NCBI GenBank assembly: GCA_005882275.1
Contig: VBAK01000120.1
Location: 1 to 44,090 of the forward strand
Direction of reading: 5' to 3'
Length of the DNA: 44,090 bases
From: Candidatus Segetimicrobium genomatis
Lineage (GTDB): Bacteria; Sysuimicrobiota; Sysuimicrobiia; Sysuimicrobiales; Segetimicrobiaceae
Part shown: positions 24,835-33,638 of the stretch, one piece after another
How positions within the stretch are numbered: position 1 is the first letter of the stretch
How the letters are laid out: the number at the start of each line of letters is the position of its first letter
Notes under the pieces: generated by a model
What the model was told of the DNA's origin: nothing
What the model saw: the letters and a program-made list of their open reading frames with translations, nothing else
Databases searched by the model: none
Translations under genes and position numbers: made by a program

Positions 24835-25950
24835 ATGGACCTTCACCCAGCCCACCAGCACCAGCAGCCTCCTGCCGACGGCTCCAGGCCCACGAGCCTG
24901 CACGCACCTTCCGGGAGGCTGTTGCACGTGGGGAGCGCCGTGTTCGCGTTGTCCGTCGCGCTGATGCTCTTTTATAGCGGCGTGAGGAACCCGATTCCCA
25001 CCACGGTGCCATTTGTTCTCTCCACTCTCCTCGTCGCGATCCTGTGGGGACGGGGGCCGGCCATCACGGCTGCCGTCGCCGCGTCGGCGACATTCAATTT
25101 CTTCTTTGTTCCGCCCTGGGACGCTGCGTTCTCCATTCCCACGGTTGAGGAAGCCGTGCTCCTGGGCGGACTGCTCGCGGTCGCCGTGATCGTGGGGACT
25201 ATGATCGAACGGATGAAGCGAGTGCGCGCAGAGGCAGACCAGTACGCCGCCAGTGAGCGACTCCAGAAGGTCCTGCTCGGCTGCATCTCGCACGACCTCA
25301 AAACACCGCTCACGGGAGTGATCGGCAGCCTGAGCACGCTGCTCGAAGAACGGGCTCTCGGCTCGGAGGGTCGTGAAGAACTCACAGCCATTGCCTACCG
25401 CGAGGCCAAACAGCTGGATCGATTCGTGACACAAATCCTCGAGATGACCCGCCTCGAGGCGGGAGCATTCAGAGTGCGGCAAGAGCCCCTCGACGTCAGG
25501 AGCGTCATCGACAGCGCGGCCGATCAGCTGCGGGAGGTCTTCGAGGAACGGCCGTGTCGTGTCGAGTTACCATTGGGGCTGCCATCCATATACGTGGATG
25601 CGATCTTGTTTCCCCACGCGCTCATCAATATCCTCGACAATGCGGCCAAATACTCTCCACCCGGTGCACCCATCGAGATCACGGCCGGCGCGGGGATCAA
25701 GGATGTTGTCATCAGCGTGGCGGACCGTGGAATCGGCATTCCCGTCGAGCACCTTCATCGAGTATTTGAAAAGTTTTCGCGGCTGAGACAACCGGCCTCG
25801 GCGGCGGGCGTTGTCGGCGGCACCGGCCTGGGCCTCGCAATCGCCAAGGGAGTCGTCGAAGCGCACGGGGGCGCGATTTGGGCAGAGCGGCGTGACGGGG
25901 GTGGAACCATTGTCAGAATCAGCCTCCCTCGCAGAGGCGATGCCGAATGA
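24835..25950 (+). CDS. Sensor histidine kinase with DUF4118 membrane domain (KdpD C-terminal half-like)
   Basis: A 371-residue kinase. Residues about 30-125 are a four-helix DUF4118 membrane domain as in KdpD, followed by a HisKA domain with His153 in ISHDLKTPLTG and an ATPase domain with N box (NILDNAAKYS), G1 (DRGIGIP) and G2 (GGTGLGLAIAKG). The N-terminal KdpD sensor and UspA-like domains are absent, so it is a short version. The start is uncertain; ATG codons at 24784 and 24760 would lengthen it, and no ribosome site is strong. It overlaps the response regulator gene by ATGA. No kdpFABC genes are near. Confidence 0.9.
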   Translation: MDLHPAHQHQQPPADGSRPTSLHAPSGRLLHVGSAVFALSVALMLFYSGVRNPIPTTVPFVLSTLLVAILWGRGPAITAAVAASATFNFFFVPPWDAAFSIPTVEEAVLLGGLLAVAVIVGTMIERMKRVRAEADQYAASERLQKVLLGCISHDLKTPLTGVIGSLSTLLEERALGSEGREELTAIAYREAKQLDRFVTQILEMTRLEAGAFRVRQEPLDVRSVIDSAADQLREVFEERPCRVELPLGLPSIYVDAILFPHALINILDNAAKYSPPGAPIEITAGAGIKDVVISVADRGIGIPVEHLHRVFEKFSRLRQPASAAGVVGGTGLGLAIAKGVVEAHGGAIWAERRDGGGTIVRISLPRRGDAE

Positions 25951-26672
25951 CAGAGTCCGGCCCGAGGGTGCTTGTCGTCGATGATGATCTCTCCATACGC
26001 CGCTTTCTCGAGATTGCCATGCGCGCGCGAGGGTACACCGTCGCCGAGGCGGCGGACGGCCGGGCCGCGCTGAGCGCCGAACTATCGTTTCGCCCGGATC
26101 TTGTGATTCTCGATCTCGGTCTCCCGGATATGGACGGGATCCAGGTCCTACAACGGATCCGTGATCACGCGCGGGTTTCAGTCCTTGTCCTATCAGCCCG
26201 AAACCAGGAGGCCGAGAAAATCGCCGCCCTCGAGGCGGGGGCGGATGATTATCTCACGAAGCCGTTCGGCATCGGAGAACTCCATGCCAGGCTCCGGGTG
26301 TTGCTGCGGCGCCTGGGAGGGAACCGGGTTGGAGAGTGCGTCAGGATAGGGGAGTTGGAGGTAGATCTGCATCGCAGGCTGGTCAAAGTCTCCGGAAAGG
26401 TGGCGCAGCTCACGCCGACCGAGTACGATCTCTTGAAGGCGCTCGTCCAGGCGGACGGTAAAGTGCTCACCCATCACCAACTTCTGCTGCAGGTGTGGGG
26501 GTCGGCATACGCAACGGAGAATCATATGTTGCACGTCAACATCAGCAACCTCCGAAAGAAAATAGAATCCGATCCGGAACGTCCGACGTACATCCTCACC
26601 GAGCCCCGGGTTGGGTACCGGCTCGGGCCGGCCGAGTCAGAACCGGACATCCAAATCCTTCCCGATCATTAA
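25947..26672 (+). CDS. OmpR/PhoB-type response regulator (KdpE-like)
   Basis: A 241-residue regulator. The receiver domain (residues 8-120) has the acidic pair Asp12/Asp13, phospho-acceptor Asp56 in VILDLGLPD, a conserved Thr/Ser region VLSAR and Lys in YLTKPFG. The C-terminal winged helix (about 130-230) contains LTPTEYDLLKALV and TENHMLHVNISNLRKKI, typical of KdpE and OmpR. Translation is coupled to the kinase gene. In KdpE the target is the potassium pump operon; here that operon is not in view, so the target is unknown. Confidence 0.93.
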   Translation: MTESGPRVLVVDDDLSIRRFLEIAMRARGYTVAEAADGRAALSAELSFRPDLVILDLGLPDMDGIQVLQRIRDHARVSVLVLSARNQEAEKIAALEAGADDYLTKPFGIGELHARLRVLLRRLGGNRVGECVRIGELEVDLHRRLVKVSGKVAQLTPTEYDLLKALVQADGKVLTHHQLLLQVWGSAYATENHMLHVNISNLRKKIESDPERPTYILTEPRVGYRLGPAESEPDIQILPDH

Positions 26673-26710
26673 TCGCCGATCCACTGGGAGCGGAGTCAAC
26701 CTACCGTTCC

Positions 26711-26911
26711 CTACCTTCCAGACATCTGCGGCGAGAAGTGCATGGACACCAACACGAGGAGCACAACGCTGGCCAGGTACGCCACGGCCGCCAGCACGAC
26801 GACCGTCGCGATGACCCGCGCGGTCGCCCTCCGGGAGCGAATGATCAAGAAGACCAGGACGAACAACAACAGGTCGAATACGTAGATCAGGGCGGTGAGC
26901 CTGATGAACAT
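26711..26911 (-). CDS. Small two-helix membrane protein, function unknown
   Basis: A 66-residue protein almost entirely made of two hydrophobic helices (about 6-24 and 33-56) joined by the basic turn RSRRATAR. A weak ribosome site AAGG precedes the ATG at 26911. It starts 7 bases after the stop of the unrecognised 424-residue gene, which makes it the likely last gene of the ABC-transporter operon. It could be an accessory subunit, but no family was recognised. Confidence 0.55.
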   Translation of the reverse strand: MFIRLTALIYVFDLLLFVLVFLIIRSRRATARVIATVVVLAAVAYLASVVLLVLVSMHFSPQMSGR

Positions 26912-26918
26912 CTACCTT

Positions 26919-28193
26919 CTAGGGGGACTCCCAGACCACCCTGCGGGGTTCATGGTGTGTCAGCCGGCAGGCTGCGCCGCCCGCAAAGGGCGGCCGAGGG
27001 CGGTACTCCCCATCGAGGAAGAACGCGCGGACCAGCCGGACCTCCACAGGCTGTGCGGGAGGATCGAACGAGCGCAGCGCGATGCCGGTGACCTGGGCCT
27101 CCGTGGTCCCCGCGGGAACCTTGACCGCCGTGCTTTCCGCATCGGGTTCGGCAAAGGCCAGATCCGGGCGCCCCCACGCGGATGTGTACCACGCGTCGCG
27201 CACGCGGACGCCGGCCTCGAGGGGAAGAGTCGCGCCGCCGGAGCCGGGCGGCCTCTTCCATTGTAAGAACACGTACGACCGGAGATCCGCGGCGGCCGGC
27301 GACGCCGGAGACGAATCGGCCTCGAGCGGCACCTGGCGGAGGACCTCGAGGGCGCTGACCCGGTAGATCCAGGGATACCGCTGCAGCACGCCTTCGCGCG
27401 GCTCACCCTCGGGCTGGACGCAGGCGGGGGCAAGCGCGGCCCGATAGGGACAGCGCACCACGTCGGTCACATTCCCGTTGAGGGTCGCGACCTGCAGGAC
27501 CGGGTGCCCGCCCATCGTCCGGCCGCCGCCGAACCGCAGCGTCGCGTGCTCCGGGCCTTGAAACTCCTCACCGATCACGCGGCCGTGGGGATCGAGCGTG
27601 ACCCGGAAGACCCACTCGATGTCGACCGTGTGCCCCCAGGCGGCCAGCAGGCCGGTGAGATCGGTCCCGGCGTCTTCGTGGCTGTAGATGACGTGATATT
27701 CGAGCGACGCGCCGCCGGCTCGGGACTCCATGCGATAGAAGAGCACCAACGGGGCGTCTGACGTCAGGCTGTCCAGCGGGCCATGCAGGGCCCGGTAGTG
27801 AATCACCGGGGCGTGCCGCCAGACGGACGCCGCCGGGTCGGAGTCGTCCACGCTGCCCGTGCGCACCGGGCCCACCGTGACCGCCCGTCCCGCGGACAGC
27901 GGCAGGTCCTGCGGGATCCGCAGCCGGAGGGTATGAAGGCCTGCCGGCAGCCGGCCGAGGGCCCGGGGGTACTCGGTCGGCTCATCGCCGCCGGCGAGGA
28001 TGACCTCCTGCCGTGCCCCGCCGTCGACGTCTACCGCGACCACGGCTGCCTCCCCGCGGCGCCAGGATGTCCCCGGAGCGTCGAGCGTCAGCGCGGCCCA
28101 CGCCTCACCGGGTGCGGCGAGCGTGAACGCGTGCTCGAACACCTCCTGGGCCCGCAAACGAACGGGGCCGGCCGAAGGGGACCCCGGGATCAC
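26919..28193 (-). CDS. Unrecognised 424-residue protein coupled to an ABC transporter
   Basis: The start is a GTG at 28193 whose first bases overlap the TGA of the ATPase gene (GTGA), so translation is coupled. No signal peptide or membrane segment is visible. The first 110 residues look like a beta-sandwich (jelly-roll-like) with LRLRIPQDLPL; the middle (about 150-260) holds VLFYRMESRAGGASLEYHVI and YSHEDAGTDLTGLL, a region rich in aromatic and acidic residues, and LQVATLNGNVTDVV. The C-terminal part again reads as beta-rich. I do not recognise the family. Placement with binding protein, permeases, ATPase and a TIM-barrel enzyme points to processing or binding of the transported sugar-like compound, which is inference. 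Confidence 0.75.
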   Translation of the reverse strand: MIPGSPSAGPVRLRAQEVFEHAFTLAAPGEAWAALTLDAPGTSWRRGEAAVVAVDVDGGARQEVILAGGDEPTEYPRALGRLPAGLHTLRLRIPQDLPLSAGRAVTVGPVRTGSVDDSDPAASVWRHAPVIHYRALHGPLDSLTSDAPLVLFYRMESRAGGASLEYHVIYSHEDAGTDLTGLLAAWGHTVDIEWVFRVTLDPHGRVIGEEFQGPEHATLRFGGGRTMGGHPVLQVATLNGNVTDVVRCPYRAALAPACVQPEGEPREGVLQRYPWIYRVSALEVLRQVPLEADSSPASPAAADLRSYVFLQWKRPPGSGGATLPLEAGVRVRDAWYTSAWGRPDLAFAEPDAESTAVKVPAGTTEAQVTGIALRSFDPPAQPVEVRLVRAFFLDGEYRPRPPFAGGAACRLTHHEPRRVVWESP

Positions 28194-29275
28194 GCGCGGT
28201 CTGTGGGGGCTGCCACCGAGGGACGCATCGGCCCGCCGATCTCGGCCACCTCGGGCCCGCAAAAGACCAGCCCGCGGGCGATCCGGAGCCGGACCTCCTG
28301 CCCCTCGGAGAACGAGGCGCCTTTCTCGGTAAACATCCGCAGGGCCGGCACCCCGGGACCGTCGAGGAGCACCAGCAGGTAGTGTCCCAGGTTGATGACC
28401 CGCCGGACCCTTGCCGGGGCGCCCTGGGGGTCCGGGACGAGATCCTCCGGCCGGACGGCGAGCGTCGCCTCGGCGCCCTCGGGCCACCGCCCGCCGGGCA
28501 GCGCGAGGCGCCACGGCCCCGCCACGAGCGCGCGGCCGGCGTCGGCGTGGGCGGAAACGAGGTTCATCGTGCCGATGAAGTCGGCCACGAAGAGGGTCTG
28601 GGGGCGGGCGTACAGCGCGTCCGGGGTATCGACCTGCTGGAGGACTCCCTCGTTCATGACCGCGATCCGGTCCGCGATCGTGAGGGCCTCCTCCTGATCG
28701 TGGGTGACGAACACCGTGGTGATCCCGACCTTGCGCTGGAGCTGCTTGACTTCCTCGCGCATGTGCACCCGGAGGCGCGCGTCCAGGTTGCTGAAGGGCT
28801 CGTCGAGGAGGAGGATCTGGGGCTCCAGCACGAGCGCCCGGGCCACCGCGACGCGCTGCTGCTCCCCGCCCGACAGTTGATGGGGATACTTCTGGGAAAA
28901 CCCCGGGAGCCCGACGAGGCCGAGGACGTCCCGGACCCGCTCCGCGATCGCTGCCCGCGGCAGGCGGCGGAGCTTGAGCCCGAACGCGATATTCCCGGCC
29001 ACGGTCATGTGGGGCCAGAGGTTGTACCGCTGGAAGACCATCGCCGTCGGCCGCTGCTCGGGAGGGAGGGCCACCACGCTCCGATCGTTGATCTGGATGT
29101 CTCCTGCGTCGGGAAGGGCAAAGCCGCCGATCATGCGCAGCGTGGTCGTCTTGCCGCACCCGGAGGGACCGAGGAGGCACATCAGCTCGCCGTCGCGCAC
29201 CTCCAGGGTGACGTCGCGCACCGCCGCCTGCGCGCCGAACGTCTTGGTGAGATGCCGCAGCGAGAGGCGCGCCAT
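28190..29275 (-). CDS. ABC transporter ATPase of the MalK/PotA type (with TOBE domain)
   Basis: A 361-residue ATPase. Walker A GPSGCGKT at 36-43, Q-loop FQRYNLWPHMTV, signature LSGGEQQR at 134-141, Walker B LLLDEP ending at 160, D-loop SNLDARLR and switch His in FVTHDQEEA. The C-terminal 120 residues form TOBE-type beta domains (LAVRPEDLV), typical of importers for sugars, polyamines or iron. The ATG at 29275 lies 8 bases after the upstream permease stop. It energises the two permeases encoded just upstream. Confidence 0.95.
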   Translation of the reverse strand: MARLSLRHLTKTFGAQAAVRDVTLEVRDGELMCLLGPSGCGKTTTLRMIGGFALPDAGDIQINDRSVVALPPEQRPTAMVFQRYNLWPHMTVAGNIAFGLKLRRLPRAAIAERVRDVLGLVGLPGFSQKYPHQLSGGEQQRVAVARALVLEPQILLLDEPFSNLDARLRVHMREEVKQLQRKVGITTVFVTHDQEEALTIADRIAVMNEGVLQQVDTPDALYARPQTLFVADFIGTMNLVSAHADAGRALVAGPWRLALPGGRWPEGAEATLAVRPEDLVPDPQGAPARVRRVINLGHYLLVLLDGPGVPALRMFTEKGASFSEGQEVRLRIARGLVFCGPEVAEIGGPMRPSVAAPTDRA

Positions 29276-29283
29276 GCGGCGGC

Positions 29284-30138
29284 CTAGAGGCTGTAGCCGG
29301 CGGCGAGGTAGCCGGCCCGCAGGTACCGCTGGGCGAGGAGCAGGAACAGCAGCGACGGGAGCGAGAGCAGCACCGAGAACACGGCGCCCACCGGCTGCGG
29401 GTAGCTCAGGACCAGCGTGTACATCATCACCGGCATCGTCATGTGGTTCGGCGTGCCGACGATGAGGGTTCCCTGCGCCTCGTCGAAGGCGGCAAGGAAG
29501 GCAAACAGGGAGGCGACGATGAGCCCGGGCAGCGCGATCGGCAGCGTGATGTTGAAGAAGGTCCGGAGCGGCCCCGCCCCCACATCGCGCGCGGCGTCCT
29601 CCAGGTTCCGGTTGATGCCGCGAAACGTGCCCGTGGGGATCCAGATCATGAACAGCAGCGTGTTGATCAGCTGGATCATGACGACGCCCGCGAACGTGTC
29701 CATCAGGTTCAACCGGTAGAACAGGGTGGCGATGCTCACGTACAGCCCGATCTTGGGGAAGGCGTTGGCGCTCAGGAACGACAGGAGCAGCAGCCTCCGC
29801 CCAGGGAACTCCAGCCGCGCGAAGGCGTAGGCGGCCGGAATGCAGATCACGGCCGAGAGCAGCGTGGCAACGGGCGCGCTCAGGAAGCTCATCCGGATGG
29901 CCTTGACGACGTTCTCGTTCCCGAGGACGTAGTACCACCACCGCAGCGAGAACTCCGGGAGGAGGTTGGGGAACAGCCACGTCCCGGCGGCCGCCCAGAC
30001 GAGCAGCGTGAGCAGCGGCCCGAGAATGAACGCCGCGAGCGCGAGGAACGCGCCGAGCTCCAGCGCCCGGCGGAGGCCGGCGATCGCCCAGAACCACGGG
30101 GCCCCCGCGCGCCCGGCAGCCCCCACGGCGACGCTCAC
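29284..30138 (-). CDS. ABC transporter permease (binding-protein-dependent, second subunit)
   Basis: A 284-residue permease with six hydrophobic segments. The cytoplasmic EAA-type loop is LEDAARDVGAGPLRTFFNI followed by LPIALPG, which docks on the ATPase. It starts with a GTG that overlaps the stop of the first permease (GTGA). It pairs with the upstream permease to form the channel; PotC/CysW-type topology is likely. Confidence 0.93.
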   Translation of the reverse strand: MSVAVGAAGRAGAPWFWAIAGLRRALELGAFLALAAFILGPLLTLLVWAAAGTWLFPNLLPEFSLRWWYYVLGNENVVKAIRMSFLSAPVATLLSAVICIPAAYAFARLEFPGRRLLLLSFLSANAFPKIGLYVSIATLFYRLNLMDTFAGVVMIQLINTLLFMIWIPTGTFRGINRNLEDAARDVGAGPLRTFFNITLPIALPGLIVASLFAFLAAFDEAQGTLIVGTPNHMTMPVMMYTLVLSYPQPVGAVFSVLLSLPSLLFLLLAQRYLRAGYLAAGYSL

Positions 30139-30980
30139 AGCGCGTGGCGCTCCCGCCGGCTGACGCTCACCACGTACAGCGCGCCGACCGCCGCGGCGAT
30201 GAGGAAGGCGATGACGGCGATCGTCACGGCATCAAGCCGCCGCAGGTACTGGGTGAGGTAGTTGGTCATCGTCACCCCGAGCATCTGCGGGGCGTTGCCG
30301 CCGACGAGGTACGGAATCGTGAACGATCCGAAGATCCCGATGAACAGGAGGGTGAGGGTGATCATCGTCGGCGTGGCGTTGAGCGGCAGGATGATCGAGA
30401 CAAACGTGCGCAGCGGACCGGCCCCCACGTCGCGCGCGCCGTCGATGAGCGCATCGTCGATCGCCTGGAGGCCGGCGCCGAGGATCAAGACCGCAAAGGG
30501 GATCGTGGTCCACACCTCGGTGAGCACGATGCCCGTGGCGTTGTACACGAGGGGCGGGAACCACTCGATGCCCATCCGGTAGAGGACCGTCGAGACCATG
30601 CCGTGGTTGACGAGAAAAGTGATCATCGCAAACGACGCGATGACGACCGGCACGAAGAGCGGGATCGTGAACAGCACGGCCAGCAGCGAGGGCAGCCGCC
30701 CCTTGGTGAACCGGAGGTAGAGCGCGAGCGGGTAGCTGAGACAGAACGTTACGGCGACCGCCGCGAGCGTCACGACGATGCTGAAGCGGATGTCCGACCG
30801 GAGGACGCGGTTCCCGAGGATCAGCGCGTAGTTGGTGAGCGTCCATCCGGCACCCTCGGGCGGGTGGAGGGTGTCGATGACCGCGCTGACGGCGGGAACG
30901 ATGATGAGAAAAATCAAGACCAGCAGGGGCGGGAGCACCAGGGCGAGCCCCAGCGCTCCCTGCCTCCGCGAGTCAGTCAC
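30135..30980 (-). CDS. ABC transporter permease (binding-protein-dependent, first subunit)
   Basis: A 281-residue permease with six membrane segments; the EAA-type loop is DGARDVGAGPLRTFVSI followed by LPLNATPT. The start is a GTG overlapping the stop of the solute-binding protein gene (GTGA). Both permeases share the AARDVGAGPLRTF-like loop, so they arose from one ancestor. PotB-like arrangement within a complete importer operon. Confidence 0.93.
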   Translation of the reverse strand: MTDSRRQGALGLALVLPPLLVLIFLIIVPAVSAVIDTLHPPEGAGWTLTNYALILGNRVLRSDIRFSIVVTLAAVAVTFCLSYPLALYLRFTKGRLPSLLAVLFTIPLFVPVVIASFAMITFLVNHGMVSTVLYRMGIEWFPPLVYNATGIVLTEVWTTIPFAVLILGAGLQAIDDALIDGARDVGAGPLRTFVSIILPLNATPTMITLTLLFIGIFGSFTIPYLVGGNAPQMLGVTMTNYLTQYLRRLDAVTIAVIAFLIAAAVGALYVVSVSRRERHAL

Positions 30981-32125
30981 TGCGCCCCGCCGACCACCTG
31001 CTCATGCCACAGCCGCTTGATGTCCGCCAGGTACTTGGGGTTGGGCCAGGGAGCAAAGGCCTTGGCGACGTCCTTGAACTTCTGCCGGACGGACTCCGGC
31101 ATGTACTTCCAGTCGATGCCCGGATAGCCCGCCACGACGTCGATCACCATCGTCTGCGCCTCCGGGGTGAGCAGCCAGTTGAGGAGCGTGAGTGCTCCCT
31201 CCAGATGCGCCGAGCCGGCCGGGAGCATGACCCGCGAATCGTCCCCCATCAGCGGCGGCGTGATCTGGATAAACCTCATCGCCTTGGGAAGCTGGCCGCG
31301 GGTGTACCAATCCAGCCCCATGTCCGACCAGACCGACGCCATCCAGATGTTCTGCTGCGCGAGCAGCTGCAGCACCGCCACGTTGCCGTTGGGATGGAAG
31401 CCGTTGTTGTACATCGCCGGCTGCAGGTCTTTCAGCAGCTTCCACCCGGGCTGCCAGGCGGCTTCGTCCTTGGCATCGTAGGCCTTCCCGGCGAACCTCT
31501 CGGCGGACGCGTACCGGTAGATCGCGCCGGTCACGAATGCCGTGCCGGACCCGCACGTGTTGGGATCACAGTAGGTGAACTTCCCGGGGTTGGCCTTGAT
31601 CCAGGCCACCAGGTCGTCGAACGTCGACGGCGGATTCTTGACGAACTGGCTGTTGTAGCCGATCACGACCGATGACCCGCGATACGGCAGGCCGTAATAG
31701 TCCGCGGCCGCGAGGGTGTCCGCCGGCACCTTGCTGATGTTCGGCACGATCCTGTCGCTCAGCTTGACCCACAGGCCCTCCCCGATCCCCTGCTCCATGA
31801 ATCCGGGCGTGGTCTCCCACAGGTCGACGTCGACGGTCCGGCCGGCGCGCTTGGCGGCGAGGATCTTGGCGTAGATCCCCTCGGACCCGTTGTCGTGCAG
31901 GAGCTCGACCATGTTGGCTTTGTACCGCGGATACCGCTTGGTGAACGCGGGCAGCAGCGCCTTCTTCCAGAGATCGAAGATATTGGTATCCCCGCCGATG
32001 TACAAGTTCAGCGTGACCGTATCGGCCGCTCGGGCCGGAGTGCCGCCGTTCAGCCCCACCAGACACACCGCACCCGCGACCAGCGCGGCGGCGAGCGTCC
32101 GCCAGGGCCCTGTCAACCTCCGCAT
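30977..32125 (-). CDS. Extracellular solute-binding protein of an ABC importer
   Basis: A 382-residue exported binding protein. Residues 1-33 are a signal peptide with a Gly/Ala/Leu core ending in ARA. The mature part begins with TVTLNLYIGGD and has the two-lobed layout of family 1 type proteins (iron, polyamine or sugar binders). CDPNTCGSGTAF contains a likely disulfide. I chose the ATG at 32125 because GGGGGTGG stands at a proper distance; a GTG at 32134 is also in frame. Ligand class is uncertain: the operon's sugar-isomerase-like gene suggests a carbohydrate or polyol, while the permease and ATPase look PotABC-like. Confidence 0.9.
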   Translation of the reverse strand: MRRLTGPWRTLAAALVAGAVCLVGLNGGTPARAADTVTLNLYIGGDTNIFDLWKKALLPAFTKRYPRYKANMVELLHDNGSEGIYAKILAAKRAGRTVDVDLWETTPGFMEQGIGEGLWVKLSDRIVPNISKVPADTLAAADYYGLPYRGSSVVIGYNSQFVKNPPSTFDDLVAWIKANPGKFTYCDPNTCGSGTAFVTGAIYRYASAERFAGKAYDAKDEAAWQPGWKLLKDLQPAMYNNGFHPNGNVAVLQLLAQQNIWMASVWSDMGLDWYTRGQLPKAMRFIQITPPLMGDDSRVMLPAGSAHLEGALTLLNWLLTPEAQTMVIDVVAGYPGIDWKYMPESVRQKFKDVAKAFAPWPNPKYLADIKRLWHEQVVGGAQ

Positions 32126-32185
32126 CACTTCCACCCCCTGAGGTTCACTGTGTCACCTGTCCGCCCTCTCATTCGGGACGCCCCT

Positions 32186-33064
32186 TCACCTCCCTTTGTC
32201 CGATCCGGAAGCGGGATCCTCGAGCGCCGCGAAGAGGTTTTGCACCCGCGCGTAATCGTCCTCGGCGGACCCGAGAAAGAGGTTGTACCGGTACTCGTGC
32301 ACCACGGTTCCGCGAAAGCCCCGGAGCAGCCCGAACACCTTTTCCAGCGGGATCGTCCCCCACCCTACCGGGAGGTGGAGATCGCCCTTCCCGAGCGGAT
32401 ACGTGTCGGCCGGTGTCTGGGTCCGGTACAATGTAAAATTCTCCAGCCGCAGCGGATCGTAGCGCCCGAAGTTGTCGTTGACGTGGACGTGCCGGACGAA
32501 CGGGAGGGCGGACCGGATCGCCTCGAAGACGTCGAACCGGAAGTACACGGACGCGAGATACGCATGGCCGACGTCGAGGGTCATGACGACGTTGGGACGG
32601 TTGATCCGGCGGACGCAGTCGATGACGGGATCGACCCGCTCCACCTCGATGTTCTCGATCCCCAGCAGCACCTCGCCGGCCTCGTCGGAGAGGCGGCGGA
32701 TCGCATCCTCGAACGCGGCCTCATCCTCGGGGTCCTGGCTCTGCTGCTCGAAGTGGATCACAAGGACCCGGCCGCCGACCTCCCGGCAGAACTGCAGGGC
32801 GGCCCTGGCCAGGGCGAGATGGTTCTCCCGGTTGGCGCGGTCCCGCAGGTCCAGACTGCTGGGGCTGTGGATCGAATACCGGAAATCGTGCTTGGCGAAG
32901 GCCGCGAGCGCTTCCCGAAGCATCTGCGGGTGCAGCTGGCCGCCAAAGACGAGGCCGGTCCCATCCATGCTGATCTCGACGGCGGTGTACCCCAGCCTTC
33001 TGGCGAACCGCAGCTCCTCCTCCCGCCGCTCCCCACCGCGGATCGACAAGCCGAGATACGCCAT
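32186..33064 (-). CDS. Sugar phosphate isomerase/epimerase-like TIM-barrel protein
   Basis: A 292-residue xylose-isomerase-like TIM barrel (AP endonuclease 2 superfamily). Metal-site candidates lie in LLGIENIEVE, VVMTLDVGHAYL, FVRHVHVNDNFG and TVVHEY, in the usual order of Glu, Asp/His, His and Glu. These enzymes isomerise or epimerise sugars, inosose or hydroxypyruvate. AGGAGGA before the ATG at 33064 is an excellent ribosome site. It is the first gene of the importer operon, 60 bases upstream of the binding protein, so it probably acts on the imported compound. Confidence 0.88.
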   Translation of the reverse strand: MAYLGLSIRGGERREEELRFARRLGYTAVEISMDGTGLVFGGQLHPQMLREALAAFAKHDFRYSIHSPSSLDLRDRANRENHLALARAALQFCREVGGRVLVIHFEQQSQDPEDEAAFEDAIRRLSDEAGEVLLGIENIEVERVDPVIDCVRRINRPNVVMTLDVGHAYLASVYFRFDVFEAIRSALPFVRHVHVNDNFGRYDPLRLENFTLYRTQTPADTYPLGKGDLHLPVGWGTIPLEKVFGLLRGFRGTVVHEYRYNLFLGSAEDDYARVQNLFAALEDPASGSDKGR

Positions 33065-33107
33065 CAGGTCCTCCTCGCGCCAGCGGTCCTCCCCGCGCCC
33101 GCCGGGG

Positions 33108-33123
33108 TCTACGGCGTGAGCCA
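33108..33123. repeat. Single copy of the CTACGGCGTGAGCCAG motif
   Basis: These 16 bases are identical to the core of the four-unit tandem repeat at 34069-34160. This copy lies upstream of the two paralogous membrane protein genes and the array lies downstream, so they bracket that pair. Confidence 0.8.
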
Positions 33124-33206
33124 GAACCCCTTTTCAAGGGTACGACATCAGATCCCTCCGAAGACCGCGGGAGAGATGAGTCTATGCCGGGGTGATTCGG
33201 GGCATG

Positions 33207-33234
33207 CAACACCAGGGGAGCAACACCTGGGGAG
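33207..33234. repeat. Adjacent 14-base direct repeat upstream of the membrane paralogs
   Basis: CAACACCAGGGGAG (33207-33220) is directly followed by CAACACCTGGGGAG (33221-33234), one mismatch. The second copy contributes the ribosome site of the first membrane-protein gene; the pair also contains CCAGG...CCTGG as an inverted repeat. Confidence 0.7.
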
Positions 33235-33240
33235 GGGCGG

Positions 33241-33579
33241 ATGAAATCGACCTGGAGAGAGTCCATGCTGAGAGCCATTATCATCGGGCTAAAGCTCTGC
33301 GCCCTGGCGACGGTCCTGCAGTCCGTGCTCATGCACTACGCCAACAGGGTGGTCACGGTTCTGATGACGTCTGTGCCGTCGGGCATCTCCCAGGCGCTTC
33401 ACCGGCCCAGTTTCTCATCCTACACGTACGTCAGCGATGTGCGCCCGCTCAGCCTCGGAGAACTGAAGTGGGCGTTGCTGGTGGGGGTCGCGATCTACGC
33501 GGAAGCCCTGTTCATCCAAAATATCGCCGCTCGGAAACTCCACCCAAGACATCCAGCGAAAGGTCAACAGAGCGTCTAG
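33241..33579 (+). CDS. Small membrane protein, paralog 1 of a tandem pair
   Basis: A 112-residue protein with two hydrophobic helices (about 10-34 and 73-92) around a polar region containing SFSSYTYVSDVRPLSLGELK. It aligns along its whole length with the next gene: GLKLCALATVLQSV versus ALKLLALALVLESV, SSYTYVS versus YYSYIS, and LGELKWALLVGVAIYAEAL versus LWDLKAALIVLGIALYVEAL. GGAGGGGCGG precedes the ATG at 33241; an ATG at 33265 with GGAGAG is an alternative. I do not recognise the family. Confidence 0.7.
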   Translation: MKSTWRESMLRAIIIGLKLCALATVLQSVLMHYANRVVTVLMTSVPSGISQALHRPSFSSYTYVSDVRPLSLGELKWALLVGVAIYAEALFIQNIAARKLHPRHPAKGQQSV

Positions 33580-33638
33580 TCCGTATTCGCAGCCGGGGTC
33601 GCGACCCTCATCATCACCCACGCCGACGGGGTGCCGAG

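Noticed and set aside
28194..29180. Upstream half of the long minus-strand frame that ends at 26919
   Set aside because: It is a shifted-frame reading of the ABC ATPase gene; the real gene in this frame starts at the GTG at 28193.
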